64,000 nucleotides of DNA from CAZGDB01 sp964524705 (GTDB lineage: Bacteria; Pseudomonadota; Gammaproteobacteria; Berkiellales; Berkiellaceae), in NCBI GenBank assembly GCA_964524705.1, contig CAZGDB010000005.1, positions 3,949 to 67,948 on the forward strand, given 5' to 3'. Below, piece after piece: positions 53,301 through 62,030 of this stretch. Each line of letters opens with the position of its first letter. Within the stretch, counting starts at the first letter, position 1. The notes below the pieces were generated by a model, which was not told the origin of the DNA, searched no databases, and saw only the letters and a program-made list of their open reading frames with translations. The position numbers were made by a program, and so were the translations under genes.

Positions 53301-54615
53301 TTGCATCTTGCGCATTTAAATCTAGGCCTTTTTCTCTTAAAAATTTTACCATTTGAACATCATCTTTCAAAACAGCCAAATGTAACATGGTATTGCCAGC
53401 ACCATTTTTTAAATTTTTATCAAAACCTGCTGGACAAGCTCGTAATAAGGTTTCTACCATATTAGTATCCCCACGTTCTACAGCCAAATGTAATGGCGAG
53501 AACCCTCTGTTATCCAAAATAAGTAGGCTATGTGTGTTTGCGCGTGCCAGCTGCTGAACCGTGCGTATATTATCGGATGACACAGCCCAATGCAGCGGTG
53601 TACGACCTGTTTCATCCTTAGCTGAAAACCGTGGCTTCTCTCGGACTAAAGAATGTGTTTTATCAGCACACAATTCTGGTATAACCTTTGTGATGATTTC
53701 AATATTGTTACTCATAGCTGCTAAATGGAGCGGAGTACATCCATCATTAGCTGGTAAATTCAGACTTGCCCCTTTTTTAACTAAAACATTAAACAACTGA
53801 TATTTTCCCGCTAAAATTGCATGATGTAAAACAGTGTATCCTTTGACATCTTTTTCATTGATTGCAACATGATGATTTAAAAGCAAATCAACCAACACAG
53901 GATCACCTTGTTTTACCGCCAAAAATAATGGGGTATCTTTGTTTTGACCTTGAGATTTAAAATTTATATCCGCACCTTTTTCAATTACAAAACGAGCCAA
54001 ATCTATATCTTTTAACGCTATCGCTTGTAACAGTGCACTGCGCCCTTGCTCATCTATAGAATTAACACTGCCTCCATTAACTAAAAAGACACCAATTAAT
54101 TCTTTTTTTTTCTCTATCGTATGTTTAGAGTGCTGAATAATACGAGATAACAACCCTTGTGGCAACGGCTCACCTACATTTTTCATTAAAAAATCAAATA
54201 AGCCGGGATTTCCCGCATCTAGCGCCAAGTCTAAAGGAGAGAACCCCTTATTGTCCTTCATCTGTAAATACTCAGACAGCTCCGCACCCTCAGGATCTTG
54301 ATTCAATATGTCTTTTAAGGCCCCCATATAACTTTCAGTATACTCTGTTCCCTTAATCACAGCCCAATGCATCGCAGTACGTCCTGATACATCGGTTGCC
54401 ATAGATTGCGCGCCTTTTTCATAAAAATACTGCACCCATTGCACTGCTAGTTCAGGGGTTTCACAATACTGTAATGCATATAAAGGAAGCTGATCTAAAA
54501 ATGCGGGCTCTAATTTTTTAAAATCAAAAGACTCATTCTGCATTTCATCTAATAAAGCATTAAAATCTTCCTTGGTGAAGCCTTTTGTATTTTCTATAGG
54601 TTTTGGCATAGGCAC
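50359..54615 (-). CDS. Giant ankyrin-repeat protein (1418 residues)
   Basis: Largest protein in the window. Residues about 60-500 hold a dozen ankyrin repeats (NAQDAKGRTALHLFAEKGNFEMVEWLKKEGANTKIKDVNQKTA is one of the last). A long helical middle follows (FRRKAMEQAAIKKTQGLAFEYERSNQIREQR). A C-terminal region after residue 1100 has mixed alpha/beta segments (DDRHTFFIVGDKGAEKGAAVGLAAVTAAQNMIEF, VHAVIVSKGLEAIKSILEFEEEIN) and a Pro/Gly-rich end RRTPGRPGSAGK. I recognise no enzyme motif. A perfect 15-bp tandem duplication at 50692-50721 doubles QAEDY. It follows the 409-residue ankyrin gene after three bases. Confidence 0.87.
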   Translation of the reverse strand: MPMPKPIENTKGFTKEDFNALLDEMQNESFDFKKLEPAFLDQLPLYALQYCETPELAVQWVQYFYEKGAQSMATDVSGRTAMHWAVIKGTEYTESYMGALKDILNQDPEGAELSEYLQMKDNKGFSPLDLALDAGNPGLFDFLMKNVGEPLPQGLLSRIIQHSKHTIEKKKELIGVFLVNGGSVNSIDEQGRSALLQAIALKDIDLARFVIEKGADINFKSQGQNKDTPLFLAVKQGDPVLVDLLLNHHVAINEKDVKGYTVLHHAILAGKYQLFNVLVKKGASLNLPANDGCTPLHLAAMSNNIEIITKVIPELCADKTHSLVREKPRFSAKDETGRTPLHWAVSSDNIRTVQQLARANTHSLLILDNRGFSPLHLAVERGDTNMVETLLRACPAGFDKNLKNGAGNTMLHLAVLKDDVQMVKFLREKGLDLNAQDAKGRTALHLFAEKGNFEMVEWLKKEGANTKIKDVNQKTARETAILAGNPSVAYLLSTWFQRTFRRKAMEQAAIKKTQGLAFEYERSNQIREQRMGQYEAALKTDKLDTSDTLLLMMAMWEQKITHATMLQIKNAYVVSDYKTAKNKILQELRGQSDLYAMASEGFSKAAKQDHAEKDASRRYFDTHFSVDVLVSRTKKDTASMRRFFKKLNIFSLSELKTMYDLWNKVSPEKRTELHRQGRDLVHGVRTLLDQENTPPEDRYSQAPGILKANMPLPMTELNPNVKKNRGVDKPRGLEPSSFAIRNPHIPVVGSTGSEQLYLMLGFVQAYLRKKFYKKGKPVNVSTSKKAQISEDLHAIVKNLSAHMVQKGIHSFGEITETLQSLPVQALFGHYGIKLNLDFSSTNRNKIFTDAAFYANTLASKMMLNESVQKAHAAKKKTTIQEPDDFLKGQQRGKVVLAEQPHTILKNSVYDLKWVGEICELTNSYELKDNIMLSPERLALLHITAYVETAIQRDPYAELQQPEDDLKKLISTQYYPKMMEYLRSNAAEILETKADIERRVQAVLNVEQPLRSIDPEMLALLTYTDTLRERLGSVGQYIEGVKGSDVLERAIRTRVYNQVMNAKMMEIAEKVGYTVTKNQHYPQLSKVFGDDRHTFFIVGDKGAEKGAAVGLAAVTAAQNMIEFADIIKPTLDHTGAVMGVGYAAADRSFTHFEASMVHDLIRQRHQRQLTEEDGHHALFEVETLTPALIEGGLREQGQVHAVIVSKGLEAIKSILEFEEEINMEFQVLQTDVRLGEYPQVVINANCAEKLAIINDEIANHFYGDNYSEVIQQLKDAGFTVTSQVAYNQEFVQNGLDLDVQAEDYQAEDYKVPPDSVSLKTQDRVALTKHALDIVLEDERLDTDAIQIDIADPSGIYNLEEAQRDPEGSLQKVLAYLEERSDNALENAPPAYNDNEIRTGLDIDGGDERRTPGRPGSAGK
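50692..50721 (-). repeat. Perfect 15-bp tandem duplication
   Basis: ATAATCTTCCGCCTG occurs twice in tandem (plus-strand reading), adding five residues in frame near the C-terminus of the giant ankyrin protein. It looks recent. Confidence 0.85.
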
Positions 54616-54618
54616 CTC

Positions 54619-55848
54619 CTAAGGTTGAACCCAGTAATCATCCCTCTTGGAACCAAGTTTGGGTTTAAAATTTTCTTCATTGTCTGATGTAGAGTCGGCC
54701 TTAATCGTAACTACGGGGGGAACCACTTTACTTAAAGGCACGGGTTGCTGCTTAATTCCATCAGTAGTTTTTTTACCCCCATCAGTCATCTTCCCACTCA
54801 TGTCTTTTATACTGACATCTAAAGCCTTTACTACATATTTTTCTTTTCTGTCCTCTTCTTGACCTTTAAACCAAGTAAGGACGGCATCCCATATCTGTTT
54901 AATACGGTCCATCCAAGAAGGGTTTGATTTCACGACGATAGCCTGCTTAACAACAGGTGCAGCAGCTGGTACAGGTTTTTCTGCTACATCATTCATAGGC
55001 GTTTTGTCTGGTTTAGGTGTTTCGACTGTTTTTTGACTTAACAGAGTCGCAACTTGATCTTTATAAACAGGATGGACTAAGTCTAACGGCGTCTTACCTT
55101 CGTTATTTTTAAGATCAGTCTTTGAATATTTACTCAGCGCAGAAATCAGTGACATATTTCCATTTTTCGCAGCATAATGTAAAGGCGTATTACCAAGTTC
55201 ATCCTGGACTTTAGCAGCGGCATCTGCGTTCCAATTATAGTCAGCCCCTTTATTGGGTGTTAATAAAGCAGACATCACATAAAAATTACTTTTTTCCGCC
55301 AAAAGATGTAATACATTTTTGCCCGTGTTATCCGTAACACTCAAATTCATCTGATTATTTTTAAAAATCGATAACAGGTCTTGCTTATTGTTCAACTGTG
55401 CAACGACAGCCATCCCGACTGGTTTTTCCTCTAGCTTGTCAACAAGGTAATGAAAAGCAGTTCGCCCCTGTTCATCCTGTAACTCTGGATTTATGTTTTT
55501 CCGAATTAAAAATTCAGCTAACACTGGGTTTTCATTCATCACTGCCCAATGCAGCGCACTTCTGCCTTTATTATCTTGAAAGTTAATGTTGTCATCATTT
55601 ACAATATTTTCAATATCATTTTTTTGTTTTTCTTCGGCGGTTACCCGGCTAAACAAATCAGTCACCGGTTTTGTAATAGCATTAAACGCACTGACAACCC
55701 CTTTCGTGAAGTCACTAGGGATTATAGACAATTCAATATCGTCAGGATTGACCTCTTTGGAAGGAGTAGCGCTCATCGCCTCCACAAACCCATCAAAGGT
55801 AGTGCCTACGGTCTGATTGACCAAAGGATTTTTAACAGTATCCGACAT
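54619..55848 (-). CDS. Ankyrin-repeat protein with membrane-like segment and long tail
   Basis: A 409-residue protein. A polar start (MSDTVKNPLVNQTVGTTFDGF) is followed by an amphipathic FTKGVVSAFNAITKPVTDLFS. Four to five ankyrin repeats follow at residues 85-265 (FQDNKGRSALHWAVMNENPVLAEFLIRKNINPELQDEQGRTAFHYL). A disordered Pro/Lys/Val tail carries one Trp-rich helix (WMDRIKQIWDAVLTWFKG). First gene of a three-gene ankyrin block, three bases upstream of the giant gene. About 210 bases of AT-rich sequence precede it and probably hold its promoter. Confidence 0.85.
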   Translation of the reverse strand: MSDTVKNPLVNQTVGTTFDGFVEAMSATPSKEVNPDDIELSIIPSDFTKGVVSAFNAITKPVTDLFSRVTAEEKQKNDIENIVNDDNINFQDNKGRSALHWAVMNENPVLAEFLIRKNINPELQDEQGRTAFHYLVDKLEEKPVGMAVVAQLNNKQDLLSIFKNNQMNLSVTDNTGKNVLHLLAEKSNFYVMSALLTPNKGADYNWNADAAAKVQDELGNTPLHYAAKNGNMSLISALSKYSKTDLKNNEGKTPLDLVHPVYKDQVATLLSQKTVETPKPDKTPMNDVAEKPVPAAAPVVKQAIVVKSNPSWMDRIKQIWDAVLTWFKGQEEDRKEKYVVKALDVSIKDMSGKMTDGGKKTTDGIKQQPVPLSKVVPPVVTIKADSTSDNEENFKPKLGSKRDDYWVQP

Positions 55849-56058
55849 TCACCGCCCCCCAGTATAATCAGAGGTTATACACCTAAGAAGGTGCCACTAC
55901 CATTGCATAGTTTAAGTATAAGACAGGTAGGAAATAACGGTCGGACAATATAGGGTCTTATGTGATGTATTTTTATAAAAAAATACTGCTATATATCAAC
56001 ACAAACAAAGTGCGTGTGTTTACATATTATTTTTTATGCGCACATACAAGCATATTCA
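55849..56058 (-). other. AT-rich spacer between the ccm genes and the ankyrin block
   Basis: No gene. The largest break in the minus-strand array from ccmA to 45875. AT-rich with short T and A runs; a promoter for the ankyrin block is expected here, but I could not settle on -35 and -10 elements. Confidence 0.4.
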
Positions 56059-56598
56059 TTAATACTCAGAGAGTTTTTCTACTATCTTTGAACTAGAAAA
56101 CGTCCCTATACGCGGCGTCACCACGATAACGGTCGCCCCCACCAAGGCTGCTTGTTTTTGTTTATTTTCCCATTGAGGATCGTCAGCGGTAATCGCAATA
56201 ATCCCAGGTTTAATATCTTGTACTAATTGCGCATATTCTTCAAAGGTTTTCATCTCACCCAATAGTAAAACCGCATCTACATTACTTAATTGGGATAAAT
56301 TATAAGCGCGCTGTGCTTGTGTATGCAGGGGTTGACGTTTCTTGGTTTGAATAATTCTAGCATCCGGTTCTAAGGCAACGATTAAATACTCACCTTTGGC
56401 CTTTGCTTTTTCTAAAAACTGCAGATGTCCATAATGCAAGATATCAAAACACCCGCCTACTAACACTACCTTTTTTTCAACCGGCACAACCATCCCAATA
56501 TGCGGTTGGTAAGTCACAATCTGTACAGGAGCAGCTACTGCCATAGCACTCACAGCTCCCAATAGTAGCCCCACGCCCATACTTTTCAAGTTAATCAT
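56059..56598 (-). CDS. Cytidylyltransferase-fold protein with a signal-like N-terminus
   Basis: A 179-residue protein. Residues about 43-179 match the nucleotidyltransferase of the RfaE2/HldE type: VVLVGGCFDILHYGHLQFLEKAKAKGEYLIVALEPD (H-x-G-H site), then RAYNLSQLSNVDAVLLL and a C-terminal SSSKIVEKL, close to the usual S-S-T motif. The first 23 residues (MINLKSMGVGLLLGAVSAMAVAA) look like a signal peptide, which would place a nucleotide-using enzyme in the periplasm. It overlaps the end of ccmF by eight bases. The ordinary role, ADP-heptose synthesis, needs the cytoplasm, so the N-terminus may instead be a membrane anchor. Confidence 0.75.
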   Translation of the reverse strand: MINLKSMGVGLLLGAVSAMAVAAPVQIVTYQPHIGMVVPVEKKVVLVGGCFDILHYGHLQFLEKAKAKGEYLIVALEPDARIIQTKKRQPLHTQAQRAYNLSQLSNVDAVLLLGEMKTFEEYAQLVQDIKPGIIAITADDPQWENKQKQAALVGATVIVVTPRIGTFSSSKIVEKLSEY

Positions 56599-58374
56599 TT
56601 TTTACTGCTCCCAACCGTCTACGTCGTGCAGCTAATGCTGCTCCTAAGGTGATTAATACTGCCGATAGCCAAATCCAGCGGACCATCGGTTTCGTTTGTA
56701 TTTTAAAGGACCATTGTTCTGGGCCTAAGGGTTCTCCCATTGCCACATACACATCTCTGAAGATCCCAGGCACAATTGCCGTCTCACTCACCGCCACTCC
56801 ACGTGCTTCAAAAAACCGTTTTTCAGGTTGTAAGGTAGTCTTGACGCCTTGTGCCGTAATAATTGCCAAAGTAGCCTTGGTACCTATAAAGTTACCGCCC
56901 TCAACGGTCTGCAGGCCTTGCAGCCTATAGGTATCCGTCCCTAAGGTTTGAGTTTGACCGATATGCAGAACCACTTCATGCTCACGTTGTAAATCCGTAC
57001 TCACACTCATAGCTATCGTTAATAGCCCAATTCCTAAATGAGCACATAAGAGTCCTGCCTTTTTAGTAAGTCCACCTTCATATTGCCAGGCTGCAAATAA
57101 GGTATAAAAAACTAACAATGCCCCGCCTACTACGCCCATACTGGTGGTCCAATACTGGCATTGCCATAATGCTACCCCGCCTAAGACCAGGGAGATCCCT
57201 AAGGCTTGATAAAATGCATGACGTTGTTCTGCATTAGGGAGTTTTTGCCAGGGCACGATGGTGGCAAAGAGTACTATCGCCCCCCACAGTGGTACAAAGA
57301 CACCATTAAAGTATCCCGCCCCTACCGTAATCGTATTACTGGTTAATGGAAACAATGTTCCTAATAAAATTGCTGCTGCCAAAATGAGTAATAGGATTAC
57401 CCCTTCACGCATCCCTAGTTTTCCTTTTTTAGGGGTAGCCCAGGTATTCTTCTTAAGGTCTTGGATATAAACAATGAGCATCCATAAGGTCAGTAAAGCC
57501 AAGCCTCCTGCTAAGTAGCTCCCACGTATAGGGTCATTAGCAAAGGCGTGAATAGAGCTGACTACGCCTGAGCGCACCAACACAACGCCTAAGAGCACTA
57601 AGGGGAACCCAAATAAGGCAAGTGCTTGGGTAAAGCGTGCAGAGAAGTTAACGTGGATCATAGCCGCCATCCACAGCCAGGCCANNNNNNNNNNNNNNNN
57701 NNNNNNNNNNNNNNNNNNNNNNNTACCCCTAGGGTTAAAAGTCCTGTAATAGCAAGTAGATAACTGCGGATCCAAACATAAAACAATAAGGGCATAGTTG
57801 CGGTTTTAATACCTGCATAGGCAGCAGCAAAGGGAATACTTAAGCCCACCAGTCCCATGTATAAAATGGGGGGGTGAATAATCAGCCCAGGATCTTGCAA
57901 GACAGGATTCAAATCCTGTCCTTGTGCAATCATTTCAGGCAGTGTTCTTAAAAATGGGTTAGCACCCAAGAGTATAAATAACAACAGAGCACTCTGTACC
58001 CACAGTAATACTTTCAAGGCTTGGCCCATAAAAGGCGCGTGAATATGGGGGTTTCGAATAACAATGGTCATCCAAAGACTACTGGTAAGCATCCACAATA
58101 ACCAGGAGCCTTCATAACCTCCCCAGGTCGCGGTTAAACGATAATACCAAGGTAAGCCTGTATGCGCATGCATCACCACATAGCGCACGCTAAAGTCCAG
58201 TTGCAACAAGCTCAAGGCTAAGGTGGCAAAGCTCCCCCCTATCAACACAAGAAACAGCGCGCCCCAATGTTTTTTCCATTGGGTGGGGTCTAAGGTAAGC
58301 CTTAAGGCAAACACTACTGAAAATGCAAAGGCCAGACACAACAAGAGTGTCCCTATTTCTGGAATCCACAACAT
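56591..58374 (-). CDS. ccmF: Cytochrome c heme lyase subunit CcmF (split by N gap)
   Basis: Large membrane protein that attaches heme to apocytochrome c. The upstream part (from ATG 58374) shows FSVRYVVMHAHTGLPWYYRLTATWGGYEGSWLLWM and NPVLQDPGLIIHPPILYMGLVG, both CcmF hallmarks. The downstream part shows LLGVVLVRSGVVSSIHAFANDP. The 39 Ns between TLGV and AWLWMAAM fall exactly where the tryptophan-rich WWD heme-handling signature should be. That segment is normally nearer 80-90 bases, so sequence is missing and the two frames need not agree. Start overlaps the ccmE stop by one base. Confidence 0.93.
57685..57723. other. Assembly gap of 39 N inside ccmF
   Basis: Covers the expected WWD-domain coding segment. 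By comparison with family length the true gap should be roughly twice as long. Confidence 0.85.
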
Positions 58375-58793
58375 TATTGATTTCCTACTGGTGGCATATA
58401 TCGTTCATCATGTTTGGTTAACACTTGGGTAGCTTGTAATCGTTTATGGACACTATCCCATTGACCCAAAACAACGACCCCTTGGCCTACTCTAAACAAA
58501 TCTGGCAAGATCCCAACATACCTAACCTGAATTATCCCTTGATAATCGGTAAGCCCAAACTCTACTTGTAACCCTTCCCCACGATTCAATACGGTGACCA
58601 TGCCGCCTACGCGTATGGGTTGTCCTGTGGACAAGGGTGTATTTAAGTTTTGTAACTGGGTTGGGGTATAGTAGAGATTTAGGTTCTGTTGCAGCGCGCT
58701 ATAAATCCAATAGCCCCCGGCGCTTAAAAAGCCTAAAATCCATAATATTAAAAACAAACGTCCCTTACGTTGTGCATTTAATCGTAAGTTCAC
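58374..58793 (-). CDS. ccmE: Heme chaperone CcmE
   Basis: Periplasmic protein that carries heme covalently from CcmC to CcmF. The 139 residues have an N-terminal anchor (LFLILWILGFLSAGGYWIYSAL), an OB-fold (IRVGGMVTVLNRGEGLQVEFGLTDYQGIIQVRYVGILPDLFRVGQGVVVLG) and the heme-binding H128 and Y132 in LTKHDERYMPP. The start codon is GTG 58793, overlapping the ccmD stop (GTGA). Confidence 0.95.
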   Translation of the reverse strand: MNLRLNAQRKGRLFLILWILGFLSAGGYWIYSALQQNLNLYYTPTQLQNLNTPLSTGQPIRVGGMVTVLNRGEGLQVEFGLTDYQGIIQVRYVGILPDLFRVGQGVVVLGQWDSVHKRLQATQVLTKHDERYMPPVGNQ

Positions 58794-58912
58794 ACGCGGC
58801 CTCGCTTGCTTTTATTTTTTTCTGCACGGTATTGCCACCAGTAATAACATACGGTGGTCACCATCACAGTAGTGAATATACCATAGGCCGTCCATACATA
58901 GGATTGATACAT
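58790..58912 (-). CDS. ccmD: Small heme exporter protein CcmD
   Basis: Forty residues in the gap between ccmC and ccmE, read directly: MYQSYVWTAYGIFTTVMVTT, then CYYWWQYRAEKNKSKRGRV. The single membrane helix with aromatic ends and the basic tail fit CcmD, which helps release heme-loaded CcmE from CcmABC. It starts five bases after the ccmC stop and overlaps ccmE by three bases. Confidence 0.85.
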   Translation of the reverse strand: MYQSYVWTAYGIFTTVMVTTVCYYWWQYRAEKNKSKRGRV

Positions 58913-58917
58913 CAAAG

Positions 58918-59616
58918 TTACTCCGTTACAGCGGTTTTACGTAAAATATGGGTTTGTACTTTAAGTAGCGCTAAGGTTGCACCCCATCCTAAGACCCCGA
59001 TTAAGCTTAACCATAGGGGTAAGCGCATACTAGGGTGTATTAATGGGCCTTCTGCGCGCAATAAAGTGCTGCCTTGATGTAGGGTTTGCCACCACTCTAC
59101 AGAATAATGAATAATCGGAATATCTAATAACCCTACGATGCCTAATAAAGCGCACGCTTGATAGCGTTTATGTTCATTTTGTATAGTTTGTGCCAAAAGG
59201 TATTGGGCAAAAAATAGAAAAAACAATATTAACTCTGAGGTTAAACGCGCATCCCACACCCACCAGGTACCCCACATGGGTTTCCCCCAAATCGAACCTG
59301 TCACCAATGCTAGGCCAGTTAATAACATACCCGGTAGAATAGCTGCTTGGCTCAACCAGGCAAACACCTTAATTCGCCAAATATAATAAATAATACCTGC
59401 CAGACTCATGCCTACATAAAACCCTAAAGACCAAATTGCACAAGGCACATGTACATATAAAATCCTAAAGGCATCACGTTGCTGATAATCCTCAGGTGCC
59501 CACCAAAGCCCTAGATATAAGGCAGTGATTAGACACGTCAGGGTAATCAGGGCTAAAGGGGGTAAGACTTTTTCAGTAAAACTATAAAAATGAGGAGCTG
59601 ACAATAACTTTTTCAC
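58918..59616 (-). CDS. ccmC: Heme handling protein CcmC
   Basis: Six-helix membrane protein that loads heme onto CcmE. The 232 residues include the WWD signature (GKPMWGTWWVWDARLTSELILFFLF) and the flanking heme-ligand histidines in ILYVHVPCAIWSLG and IHYSVEWWQTLHQGSTLL. It follows ccmB after 12 bases. Confidence 0.96.
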   Translation of the reverse strand: MKKLLSAPHFYSFTEKVLPPLALITLTCLITALYLGLWWAPEDYQQRDAFRILYVHVPCAIWSLGFYVGMSLAGIIYYIWRIKVFAWLSQAAILPGMLLTGLALVTGSIWGKPMWGTWWVWDARLTSELILFFLFFAQYLLAQTIQNEHKRYQACALLGIVGLLDIPIIHYSVEWWQTLHQGSTLLRAEGPLIHPSMRLPLWLSLIGVLGWGATLALLKVQTHILRKTAVTE

Positions 59617-59628
59617 AACACAATGACC

Positions 59629-60276
59629 CTATTCAAAATTCAATTTTAAGGCCTGTACCGTTAAGAACGGTAATAAGGCTAAACTGACACAACAAATACC
59701 CAAGAGCCATAATGCAGCGCCATTCGTGAGTCCAGCATTACCTTGTAACATTTGTTCAATAGCCAGAGTACCAAAAATCAATACTGGGACAAGCAAAGGT
59801 AATAACAGCACGCCTAATATCCCCGCGGAGGGTCGTTCTTGTTGTGACAGCGCCGCCATTAAGGCGCCCAATAAGGTTAAAACAATACTGCCGGGCACTA
59901 AGACCCCAAGTAAGGCTATAGGGGCAACAGGAATATTCCAAGCCTGTGTCATACCAATGAGTAATACTAATAAAGGAAACACCACGATCGTCCAATATAC
60001 CCCAATTTTAGTAAGCACTCGGACAATCAAAGCACGAGAACCTAGCTTCCAATGGGACCACATCTTTTGTTGATGCTCAACCATAAATAAATCTTCTAAG
60101 GTCAGAGAAACACTGGTTAATAAAATCATCCATAATAATGCAGGTACAAACACAACCAAATTGGCAGACTGGGGTAACAACATGGGAATCAAGATCCCCC
60201 ATAACCCCGCAAAAGCCCAGGGTAGTAACATTTGCAAAGGACGACGAACATAAGTTTTGAGTTCTAAGCTTAACAT
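59629..60276 (-). CDS. ccmB: Heme exporter subunit CcmB
   Basis: Membrane subunit of the CcmAB(C) ABC complex that releases holo-CcmE. The 215 residues have six hydrophobic segments. Family features are ELKTYVRRPLQMLLPWAFAGLWGILIPML, SVSLTLEDLFMVEHQQKM and a glycine/leucine-rich end. It overlaps ccmA by seven bases. Confidence 0.94.
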   Translation of the reverse strand: MLSLELKTYVRRPLQMLLPWAFAGLWGILIPMLLPQSANLVVFVPALLWMILLTSVSLTLEDLFMVEHQQKMWSHWKLGSRALIVRVLTKIGVYWTIVVFPLLVLLIGMTQAWNIPVAPIALLGVLVPGSIVLTLLGALMAALSQQERPSAGILGVLLLPLLVPVLIFGTLAIEQMLQGNAGLTNGAALWLLGICCVSLALLPFLTVQALKLNFE

Positions 60277-60920
60277 GCGTGCACCACACCCAAAGATAGT
60301 TGTTTATCCAACAAAGAAATGTTTTGATGTGAAGCTACCACTAAGATCCCGCCTTCTTGTAAATGTTGAATCATCAGGCACTGAAAGTTGGCCATAGACA
60401 ACGCATCCAAATGCGTAAGCGGTTCATCTAGCACCCACAGCGGGCTAGGATGTAATCTTAAATACGCCATCCCTAAACGACGTTGTTGCCCACGAGAGAG
60501 TGTGCCATAAAGGCTATGGGCCTTATGACTTAATCCCACTTCTTCTAACATTGCGGCTACGTGCGTAGGCTTTAAGGGTGCCACCTGCGTATAACGAAGA
60601 TTTTCTGCCACTGTTAAATGGGGGTGAAAACCTTGCTCATGCCCTAAATACGCTGGTTTATCAAAACCACGACTATCCCGTTGCCATTCAATACTACCCG
60701 TATGGCTTCTTAACCCCACAATGGCATTTAAAAGGCTAGTCTTACCTACTCCATTAGGGCCGCTGATACATAAACCCTGCCCTGCATGCAAACTCATGTT
60801 GACAGGTTCAAAGAGGGCACGATCGTCTAGATGACATTGAACCTGGTGTAAGACTAAACTTTGCTTCCAATCTCTATTGAAACACGCGTCATTTACCGCT
60901 TCTATTTTTGTGTTAAGCAA
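60270..60920 (-). CDS. ccmA: Heme exporter ATPase CcmA
   Basis: ATP-binding subunit of the CcmABCD release complex. Walker A GPNGVGKT is at residues 54-61, the signature is LSRGQQRRLGMAYL and Walker B is LWVLDEPLTHLD. From ATG 60920 the protein has 216 residues with about 20 more at the N-terminus than usual, so a later start near SLVLHQVQCHL is possible. First gene of the ccm array. Confidence 0.94.
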   Translation of the reverse strand: MLNTKIEAVNDACFNRDWKQSLVLHQVQCHLDDRALFEPVNMSLHAGQGLCISGPNGVGKTSLLNAIVGLRSHTGSIEWQRDSRGFDKPAYLGHEQGFHPHLTVAENLRYTQVAPLKPTHVAAMLEEVGLSHKAHSLYGTLSRGQQRRLGMAYLRLHPSPLWVLDEPLTHLDALSMANFQCLMIQHLQEGGILVVASHQNISLLDKQLSLGVVHAC

Positions 60921-61001
60921 CTTATTCTAAATCCTTTAGCAAAAGAATATTTTGCTGCATAATACGCTGATGTCACCCCTGCAGCCAAAGGTTTTTTTAC
61001 A

Positions 61002-62030
61002 ATGGTAGAGTTTTTAGCCAGTTATCTAATGTTTTTTTTAAAAGTAGCAACCTTTAGTGGTCTGTTTATTATGACTGTATTAGTGGTTATTGTCGTTATT
61101 GCTAAATATCGCCCATCTGAAGGCATGCTCGTGATTGAAGCCTTACATACCCGTCAAAAAGAACTTAAAAAAGAACTCGAAGAAGAAATCCTACCTCCTG
61201 ATGTCTTTAAGGCACAACAAAAAGCGCTTAAGAAAAAAGAAAAAGCAGAAGCCAAACGTCATAAAGAAGGCAAATTAAGCAATAAGCCTCGATTATTTGT
61301 TTTAAATTTTGAAGGTGACATGCAGGCATCTAACTTAGATAAACTCAAAGAAGAAATCGCCGCGATTTTTCTCGTGGGGCGACCCCACGATGAGGTGCTC
61401 ATCTCCCTGGAAAGCGGAGGGGGCTATGTACATGCCTATGGTCTGGGTGCAGCATTATTAGAACGTCTGCGTCATAGTTTTAAACTCACTGTGGCTATTG
61501 ATAAAATTGGTGCCAGTGGCGGTTATTTAATGGCTGCCTGTGCCCATCAAATCTTAGCTGCCCCTTATGCAATCATTGGGTCTATTGGTGTGATAGGACA
61601 GATCCCAAACTTTAATAAGGTGTTAAAAAAACATGATGTAGAAATGGAGCAACATACCTCAGGGGAGTACAAACGCACCTTAACGATGTTTGGAGAAAAC
61701 ACCGAAGCTGGTCGTCAAAAGTTTAAAGAAGACTTAGAAAAGATTCATGGCCACTTCAAAGATTCTATTTCAAAATACCGCCCTGCACTTTCTCTGCCTG
61801 TAGTTGCTACGGGAGAAACCTGGTTAGGAACGGATGCTTTAACTTTAGGGTTGGTTGATAAAATACAAACCAGCGATGCTTATGTGCAAGAGTTTTTACT
61901 CAAAGGGGAAGCCTTTAGTTTAAAACAAGAGTTTCCTAAAAAATTAAGCGATAAACTCAAAGAATCCTTTATGGGGCACGTTAAAACAATATGGCAAAAT
62001 GGACTTAAAAAATTAGGCATCACCTGGTGA
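61002..62030 (+). CDS. sohB: SohB-type inner-membrane S49 peptidase
   Basis: Serine protease related to signal peptide peptidase. The 342 residues have two N-terminal membrane helices (about 8-33), a charged coiled-coil linker, then the S49 core. The nucleophile is S172 in KIGASGGYLMAACAHQILAAP and the general base K224 in GEYKRTLTMFGENTE. The gene is divergent from ccmA with 81 bases between, and overlaps the convergent unknown gene by 18 bases. Confidence 0.94.
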   Translation: MVEFLASYLMFFLKVATFSGLFIMTVLVVIVVIAKYRPSEGMLVIEALHTRQKELKKELEEEILPPDVFKAQQKALKKKEKAEAKRHKEGKLSNKPRLFVLNFEGDMQASNLDKLKEEIAAIFLVGRPHDEVLISLESGGGYVHAYGLGAALLERLRHSFKLTVAIDKIGASGGYLMAACAHQILAAPYAIIGSIGVIGQIPNFNKVLKKHDVEMEQHTSGEYKRTLTMFGENTEAGRQKFKEDLEKIHGHFKDSISKYRPALSLPVVATGETWLGTDALTLGLVDKIQTSDAYVQEFLLKGEAFSLKQEFPKKLSDKLKESFMGHVKTIWQNGLKKLGITW

